From positions 1 through 28,390 of the forward strand of contig JAGBRZ010000186.1 in NCBI GenBank assembly GCA_017632155.1: a stretch of DNA of 28,390 bases. Reading direction: 5' to 3'. The translations under genes and the position numbers were made by a program. Of the stretch, positions 24,501 to 28,390 are shown piece after piece; the first letter of the stretch is position 1, and each line of letters begins with the position of its first letter. This stretch comes from Clostridia bacterium. GTDB taxonomy: Bacteria; Bacillota_A; Clostridia; Oscillospirales; CAG-272. The notes beneath the pieces were generated by a model that made no database searches, had not been told where the DNA came from, and saw only the letters and a list, made by a program, of their open reading frames with translations.

Positions 24501-24578
24501 ATGAAAAAATCGTATATGACGATTCAGTATATGAACATATCCGATGCCATGTTGATTGCCGAATGCCGCTCTTTGTAA
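24501..24578 (+). CDS. 25-residue leader peptide overlapped by a terminator hairpin
   Basis: MKKSYMTIQYMNISDAMLIA ECRSL, then TAA. AGAGGTG lies at good spacing before the ATG and a strong promoter lies upstream. The last six codons and the stop form the left arm and loop of a hairpin followed by TTTTT. The ORF overlaps the terminator in the way of ribosome-mediated attenuation leaders, and a second hairpin with a T-run follows before the ATPase gene. Met occurs at residues 1, 6, 11 and 17 and Tyr at 5 and 10. Translation and stalling are inferred. It could instead be a small signalling peptide that merely has its own terminator. Confidence 0.55.
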   Translation: MKKSYMTIQYMNISDAMLIAECRSL

Positions 24579-24588
24579 TTCGGTTTTT
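24559..24588 (+). terminator. Leader terminator hairpin overlapping the small ORF stop
   Basis: CCGAAT (24559-24564) pairs with ATTCGG (24578-24583), with the stop codon at 24576-24578 at the base of the right arm, then TTTTT (24584-24588). The stem is short (6 bp), so its strength is uncertain. Confidence 0.45.
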
Positions 24589-24603
24589 GACATATGCTTT
24601 TGT

Positions 24604-24633
24604 GCGCACCGGGTAGGGTGTGCTTTTTGTTTT
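24604..24633 (+). terminator. Second hairpin with T-run, ahead of the ATPase gene
   Basis: GCGCACC (24604-24610) pairs with GGTGTGC (24617-24623) with one G-U pair, loop GGGTAG, then TTTTTGTTTT (24624-24633). It looks like an intrinsic terminator between promoter and ATPase gene, so transcription into the ATPase must pass it. Confidence 0.6.
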
Positions 24634-24697
24634 ATATATGGATCGTCCCTCGTTCTTTGATTACAAATTACGAAAAAGAAAGAAGGGCGATATTTTT

Positions 24698-26398
24698 ATG
24701 CTTAATTTTCAACATTTTAAAAGTATGATGATGCCCATGCAAGGGCACAGTAAGCAATTACTTTACAAGCTTTACACAACCGACAGTATTTTTGAATACT
24801 TAAATCTCAAATTCTACTTCGGAGGCACAAGCTATCGAACCTCTGAAAAGCTTCTCCTCTATATTTGCTTTCCTGCTGAACTTCTCGGAGGAGGCGATTA
24901 TTCACTCATACGCGAGACATATGCCCTGCGTCTGATTTCTCCAATGATAGCAGAGCTTGGTGAATCTTATAGGAACATTGATAAGAATGTGCGTGAAAAG
25001 GCGCAGTTTTCCGCTCAGTCGGTGGGCGAATACATCATTCGTCGTAACGGAATACGCTATGACCCGAAGGAAAACGAATATGTATTGAGGCTCAATTTCA
25101 ATGTTCCGCTCGTTAATGCACTTTCGGTGAACGCAAAAGCGGCGATACGCGCGGTGCACGATATTTTAACGCACATTCATAATATAATTCAGAGCATTGA
25201 TTTGAATGAGCTGAAGCTTTATGTTGAAACGTATAAGCGACAGCAAGAGATAAGATGCTTTATCCGAGAAAATGATCTTTGCGCATTTGTTGCAAACGGC
25301 AGTATCCTTCCGCGCGAAAACGGCACTAGCGAGCCGATGAAGAACGCAATTCCATTTAAGTCACCGAAAGAGATTGAGGTGACGGTTCCGCTTTCTGACG
25401 GAAGTAAAATGATCGGTATGGGTATCAAAAGAGGTGTTACCGTCATTACTGGCGGCGGATATTCGGGCAAATCGACTCTGCTAGACGCGATCGAGATGGG
25501 AATATACGATCATATTCCAGGTGACGGGCGAGAGTATGTGCTGACCGATCCGAGTGCACTTAAGATTTACGCCGAGGACGGCAGACCCGTTTCCGAGCTT
25601 GATCTGTCCCCCTTTTTCAGATATCTGCCGGGCGGAACGGAGCTAAAGTGCTTTTCGACTCCGCATGCCAGCGGAAGTGTATCGCAGGCGGCAAATATTA
25701 TTGAAGCCGTTTGCGCCGAGAGTAAGCTTTTGCTGATCGATGAGGACAAGAGTGCAACAAACTTTATGATACGCGACAAAAACATGCGCCGTATTGTGAA
25801 AAATGAGCCGATCATACCTTTCACTGACAGAATACGTGAGCTTTATGAGCAAATCGGAGTATCTACAATTCTTGTAATTGGCGGATCGAGCGAATATTTG
25901 TCATACGCAGATACTGTTATTTTGATGGACGATTATCTTCCGCGAGTTTTAACGGAAGAAATTGAAAGCCTCGAACTCGGTGAGCAAGGAAACGAGAGTT
26001 GCTTTGCAGTATGGACTCATAAACGACGCATTATCCCGAAAAAAACGTCGCAACCGTTTTTGTATGTTAAAAACGTTGTTACAGAAAATGAGAAGAAGAT
26101 TATTCTTGACGAACATTCAGCAGACATAACTTTGCTTACGGCTCTTTTTTCGGGAGAGCAATTAAATACACTTGCTTGTGTTATGGAGCACTTGTTGACA
26201 GACAAAGAGGCAGACAGCAGTGAATTGATTGAAAGAGTTGGAGAATGTGTGTCAAAACTTTTTTTGGATACCGAAACGGTGTCGCTTGTTCCCGAGGCGG
26301 CGCAGAGATTTTATGAAGATATACGCCCGATAGATGCTTTTTGTTGCGTTAATCGGATGCGTGGATTGCACTTCAAAACTGTCGAAGGAGATGCGTAA
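24698..26398 (+). CDS. COG3044 / ABC_ATPase-family P-loop ATPase
   Basis: About 567 residues from the ATG at 24698, which has AAGAAGGG about eight bases upstream; a longer reading from 24620 would begin inside the second hairpin and is not preferred. Walker A is G252-GGYSGKST-260 and Walker B is LLLID348-E349-D. Conserved flanks include MGIYDHIPGDGREYVLTD, TPHASGSVSQAANIIEA, KSATNFMIRDKNMR and VSTILVIGGSSEYL. This is the predicted ATPase of the ABC class with no known partner or function. The N-terminal block that usually contains a VQGDPFA-like motif is diverged here (FYFGGTSYRTSEKL). No membrane segments. Two bases separate it from the downstream regulator gene, so both are one transcript. 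Confidence 0.85.
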   Translation: MLNFQHFKSMMMPMQGHSKQLLYKLYTTDSIFEYLNLKFYFGGTSYRTSEKLLLYICFPAELLGGGDYSLIRETYALRLISPMIAELGESYRNIDKNVREKAQFSAQSVGEYIIRRNGIRYDPKENEYVLRLNFNVPLVNALSVNAKAAIRAVHDILTHIHNIIQSIDLNELKLYVETYKRQQEIRCFIRENDLCAFVANGSILPRENGTSEPMKNAIPFKSPKEIEVTVPLSDGSKMIGMGIKRGVTVITGGGYSGKSTLLDAIEMGIYDHIPGDGREYVLTDPSALKIYAEDGRPVSELDLSPFFRYLPGGTELKCFSTPHASGSVSQAANIIEAVCAESKLLLIDEDKSATNFMIRDKNMRRIVKNEPIIPFTDRIRELYEQIGVSTILVIGGSSEYLSYADTVILMDDYLPRVLTEEIESLELGEQGNESCFAVWTHKRRIIPKKTSQPFLYVKNVVTENEKKIILDEHSADITLLTALFSGEQLNTLACVMEHLLTDKEADSSELIERVGECVSKLFLDTETVSLVPEAAQRFYEDIRPIDAFCCVNRMRGLHFKTVEGDA

Positions 26399-26400
26399 AG

Positions 26401-26604
26401 ATGACTGCTAAGATATCAATTTCCGAAAAGATCAAAATCTACCGTTCTGAAAATGATCTTACTCAAAGCGAATTCGGCAAACTTTGCGGTGTTTCCCCTC
26501 AGGCTGTGTACAAATGGGAAAAGGAAATATGCTATCCCGATATTACCTTTTTGCCGATGCTTGCCGAGCTTGTAGGCTGTATGATTGATGACTTTTTCAG
26601 ATAA
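26401..26604 (+). CDS. XRE-family small HTH transcriptional regulator
   Basis: 67 residues, a single helix-turn-helix domain (ISEKIKIYRSENDLTQSEFG, then KLCGVSPQAVYKWEKEICYP) with the tryptophan-bearing recognition-helix edge typical of XRE/Cro regulators. There is no effector domain. It starts two bases after the ATPase stop and so shares its transcript and, probably, its attenuator. The GAAGGAG ribosome binding site lies in the end of the ATPase gene. It could control its own operon or a distant target. Confidence 0.87.
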   Translation: MTAKISISEKIKIYRSENDLTQSEFGKLCGVSPQAVYKWEKEICYPDITFLPMLAELVGCMIDDFFR

Positions 26605-26608
26605 CAAC

Positions 26609-26636
26609 AAAACCCACCTCAATTGAGGTGGGTTTT
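26609..26636. terminator. Bidirectional terminator between XRE and malic enzyme
   Basis: A perfect 28-bp palindrome, AAAACCCACCTC / AATT / GAGGTGGGTTTT, between the convergent genes, with A- and T-rich outer arms. Confidence 0.93.
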
Positions 26637-26651
26637 GAGTTGAATCAAGAT

Positions 26652-27830
26652 TTAGATTCTTGCAACGCCTGTTGCCTTTGCAGCTTCTGCAACTGCAGCT
26701 GCGACGACCTTGCCGACGTTCTTGTCGAGCGCGGAGGGGATGATGTTCTCCTCATTGAGGTCTTCTTCGCTGATGAGAGAAGCGAGAGCGCGGGAGGTTG
26801 CAACCTTCATTTCCTCGTTGATTACCGACGCGCGGACGTCAAGCGCACCGCGGAAGATGCCGGGGAATGCAAGGAGGTTGTTGATCTGGTTGGGGAAGTC
26901 GGAACGGCCGGTACCAACGATACGTGCGCCGCCTGCCTTTGCCTCGTCGGGCATGATCTCGGGGGTGGGGTTAGCCATCGGGAATACGATAGCGTCCTTT
27001 GCCATAGTCGAAACCATCTCAGCGGTTACGGTGCCGGGTGCGGATACGCCGATGAACACGTCAGCGCCGCGAAGAGCGTCTGCGATAGTGCCGTCAACCT
27101 TATCCTTGTTGGTGATCTTAGCCATCTCCTGAATCTCGGAGTTGAGACCGGGCTTGCCCTCGTAAACGGTGCCGCGGCTGTTGCACATAATGATGTTGCC
27201 TGCGGTTGCGCCCATGTTGATGAGGTGCTTTGCGATCGAAACGCCTGCAGCGCCTGCGCCGTTCATAGCGATCTTGATGTCAGCGATGTCCTTTTTAACG
27301 ATCTTGAGAGCGTTAATGAGGGCTGCTGCAACAACGATAGCTGTGCCGTGCTGGTCGTCGTGGAAGATCGGAATATCGCACATCTCGATGAGTCTGCGCT
27401 CGATCTCGAAGCAACGGGGAGCGCCGATATCCTCGAGGTTGATACCTCCGAAGGAGCCGGAAAGGAGATAGATGGTGCGAACGATCTCGTCTACGTCCTT
27501 GGAGCGGATGCAGAGAGGGAATGCGTCAACATCACCGAATTCCTTGAAGAGAAGGCACTTGCCTTCCATAACGGGCATACCTGCCTCGGGACCGATGTCG
27601 CCGAGACCGAGAACTGCGGTACCGTCAGTAATAACGGCAACGAGGTTCGAACGGCGGGTAAGCTCGAAAGACTTGTTGTAGTCTGCCTGAATAGCAAGGC
27701 AGGGTTCCGCTACGCCGGGGGTGTATGCAAGAGAAAGGTCTTCGCGGGTGTTTACGGGAATACGAGCGGTAACTTCGATCTTACCGGTCCATTCCGCGTG
27801 CTTTTTAAGCGATTCTTCTCTGTAATTCAT
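26652..27830 (-). CDS. NAD(P)-dependent malic enzyme
   Basis: 392 residues, the length of the compact bacterial malic enzymes. It converts malate to pyruvate, CO2 and reduced nicotinamide cofactor in the cytoplasm. Signatures: LAYTPGVAEPCLAI (catalytic Tyr), TDGTAVLGLGDIGPEAGMPV, GINLEDIGAPRCFEIE, FHDDQHGTAIV (metal aspartates), the dinucleotide-binding MNGAGAAGVSIAKHLI and MANPTPEIMPDEA. AAGGAAG lies upstream of the ATG. It is 26 bp downstream of the Ldh_2-family gene and probably in the same operon. NAD versus NADP preference cannot be read with confidence. Confidence 0.95.
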   Translation of the reverse strand: MNYREESLKKHAEWTGKIEVTARIPVNTREDLSLAYTPGVAEPCLAIQADYNKSFELTRRSNLVAVITDGTAVLGLGDIGPEAGMPVMEGKCLLFKEFGDVDAFPLCIRSKDVDEIVRTIYLLSGSFGGINLEDIGAPRCFEIERRLIEMCDIPIFHDDQHGTAIVVAAALINALKIVKKDIADIKIAMNGAGAAGVSIAKHLINMGATAGNIIMCNSRGTVYEGKPGLNSEIQEMAKITNKDKVDGTIADALRGADVFIGVSAPGTVTAEMVSTMAKDAIVFPMANPTPEIMPDEAKAGGARIVGTGRSDFPNQINNLLAFPGIFRGALDVRASVINEEMKVATSRALASLISEEDLNEENIIPSALDKNVGKVVAAAVAEAAKATGVARI

Positions 27831-27856
27831 ATTCGTAAGCTTCCTTTTTTATAAAA

Positions 27857-28390
27857 TTAGTCTTCCCAAGGGAATGTGTAGTTGAGACCAAGCTCGTTAC
27901 GAACTGTCTCGAATTCCTTCTGAACAGACTCGTTGATCGGAACACCTGCTTCACGAGCAAGGCGAACCTCATACTCCTTCTCACCTGCAGAGTAGATTCT
28001 GTCTGCTCCGGGAGCTTTCTTTGCGCCGCGAACTTCACGAATGATGTCGCCTGCATACTTGCGGCAAGCCTCTTCGCCAAGGAAGTGCTCGGTGTCGATG
28101 GCGATGAAGAAGTGACCCAGACCGAAGGGACGCTTGTTACCGTCCTCATCCTTACCGGTCAGGTACTTACCGTAGTGACCGTTCTGGAGCACGGCGGACA
28201 TAAGCTCAACGAACATAGCGAAGCCGTAGCCCTTGTAACCGCATCCCTCTTCGCCGGGACCGCCGAGTGTAGCGAGAGCAGCCTCGCCGCGAGCCATAGC
28301 CTTGAGAGCCTCGTCGGATGTACCAACGTACTCGTTGCCCTCGAGATTTACGAGAGCGCCCTTGGGAGCGTCCTTGCCGATACGAGCGTA
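27857..28390 (-). CDS. Malate/L-lactate dehydrogenase (Ldh_2) family oxidoreductase (partial, 5' end cut)
   Basis: 178 C-terminal residues; the gene enters from the right edge in an open frame (YARIGKDAPKGALVNLEGNE... at the edge). Recognisable Ldh_2 features are GGPGEEGCGYKGYGFAMFVE, FGLGHFFIAIDTEHFLGEEA and the end VRLAREAGVPINESVQKEF. The family reduces or oxidises 2-hydroxy/2-keto acids (malate, lactate, sulfolactate, ureidoglycolate and others) with NAD(P). Position ahead of a malic enzyme favours malate as substrate, but this is inference. The next gene follows after 26 bp, with a TAG stop at 27857. Confidence 0.88.
   Translation of the reverse strand, partial: YARIGKDAPKGALVNLEGNEYVGTSDEALKAMARGEAALATLGGPGEEGCGYKGYGFAMFVELMSAVLQNGHYGKYLTGKDEDGNKRPFGLGHFFIAIDTEHFLGEEACRKYAGDIIREVRGAKKAPGADRIYSAGEKEYEVRLAREAGVPINESVQKEFETVRNELGLNYTFPWED

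Larger units (their letters stand above)
24470..24679 (+). repeat. Near-identical ~20-nt direct repeats ahead of the leader ORF and the ATPase gene
   Basis: ATTACAAATT-TATGAAAAAGA (copy 1, 24470-24490) and ATTACAAATTACGAAAAAGA (copy 2, 24660-24679) differ by one gap and one substitution. Both stand just before the ribosome binding site of a gene: the 25-codon ORF and the ATPase. The coordinates span both copies. Confidence 0.65.

Noticed and set aside
26628..27854. Plus-strand frame (408 codons) opposite malic enzyme
   Set aside because: It starts within the bidirectional terminator region and mirrors a highly conserved enzyme. Cys/Asp-rich nonsense composition.

Overview
The window looks like a chromosomal segment of an anaerobic Gram-positive Clostridia-type bacterium (Bacillota), probably from a gut or similar polysaccharide-rich habitat. 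I cannot place it to genus. The reasons are a hexuronate/glucuronide utilisation locus, lipoproteins with Thr/Glu/Ala-rich linkers, surface proteins with C-terminal anchor tails, a SipL-like spore-coat morphogenesis protein with a SigE-like promoter, strong AGGAGG-type ribosome binding sites, and A+T-rich intergenic regions with near-consensus SigA promoters. No tRNA, rRNA, CRISPR array, insertion sequence or phage gene was seen.

Left part (1-8.4 kb), uronide and carbohydrate use. An AraC-type regulator, uronate isomerase (uxaC) and mannonate dehydratase (uxuA, cut by the left edge) form a leftward operon. A GPH-family sugar/uronide transporter and a GH2 glycosidase run divergently. Together they would import a glycoside, release the uronate and isomerise and dehydrate it. 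Two direct repeats phased by 21 bp in front of the transporter promoter are a good candidate AraC-type operator. A PHP-domain metallohydrolase converges on the GH2 gene, and the two share a bidirectional terminator. An orphan solute-binding lipoprotein is transcribed divergently from the PHP gene, from a mirrored pair of consensus promoters.

Middle part (10.2-19.5 kb), a housekeeping operon. One promoter before dut and one strong terminator after the last gene bracket ten same-strand genes with gaps of 20 bp or less: dut, maf, mreB, mreC, mreD, mrdA (PBP2), a pyridoxal-kinase-like gene, a DUF2500 protein with a histidine-rich loop, a C_GCAxxG_C_C redox protein, and a lipoprotein with two tandem N-terminal repeats and an endonuclease/exonuclease/phosphatase domain. 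This couples nucleotide-pool sanitation to the cell-elongation machinery.

Right part (19.5-28.4 kb), surface, sporulation and unusual genes. It holds a secreted CHAP/SH3/InlB-repeat protein with an SGCGA C-terminal tail, a secreted protein made of five ~49-residue CxxC repeats ending in PDTGD plus a membrane segment, and a 30-residue membrane microprotein. Next come a SipL-like DUF3794/LysM protein and then the most unusual unit: a 25-codon ORF overlapped by a terminator hairpin, a second hairpin, a COG3044 (ABC_ATPase family) gene and an XRE regulator. The arrangement looks like ribosome-mediated attenuation. The window closes with a leftward operon of a Ldh_2-family dehydrogenase (cut by the right edge) and a malic enzyme.

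Functional names come from recognising motifs and family architecture by eye. No database search was run.
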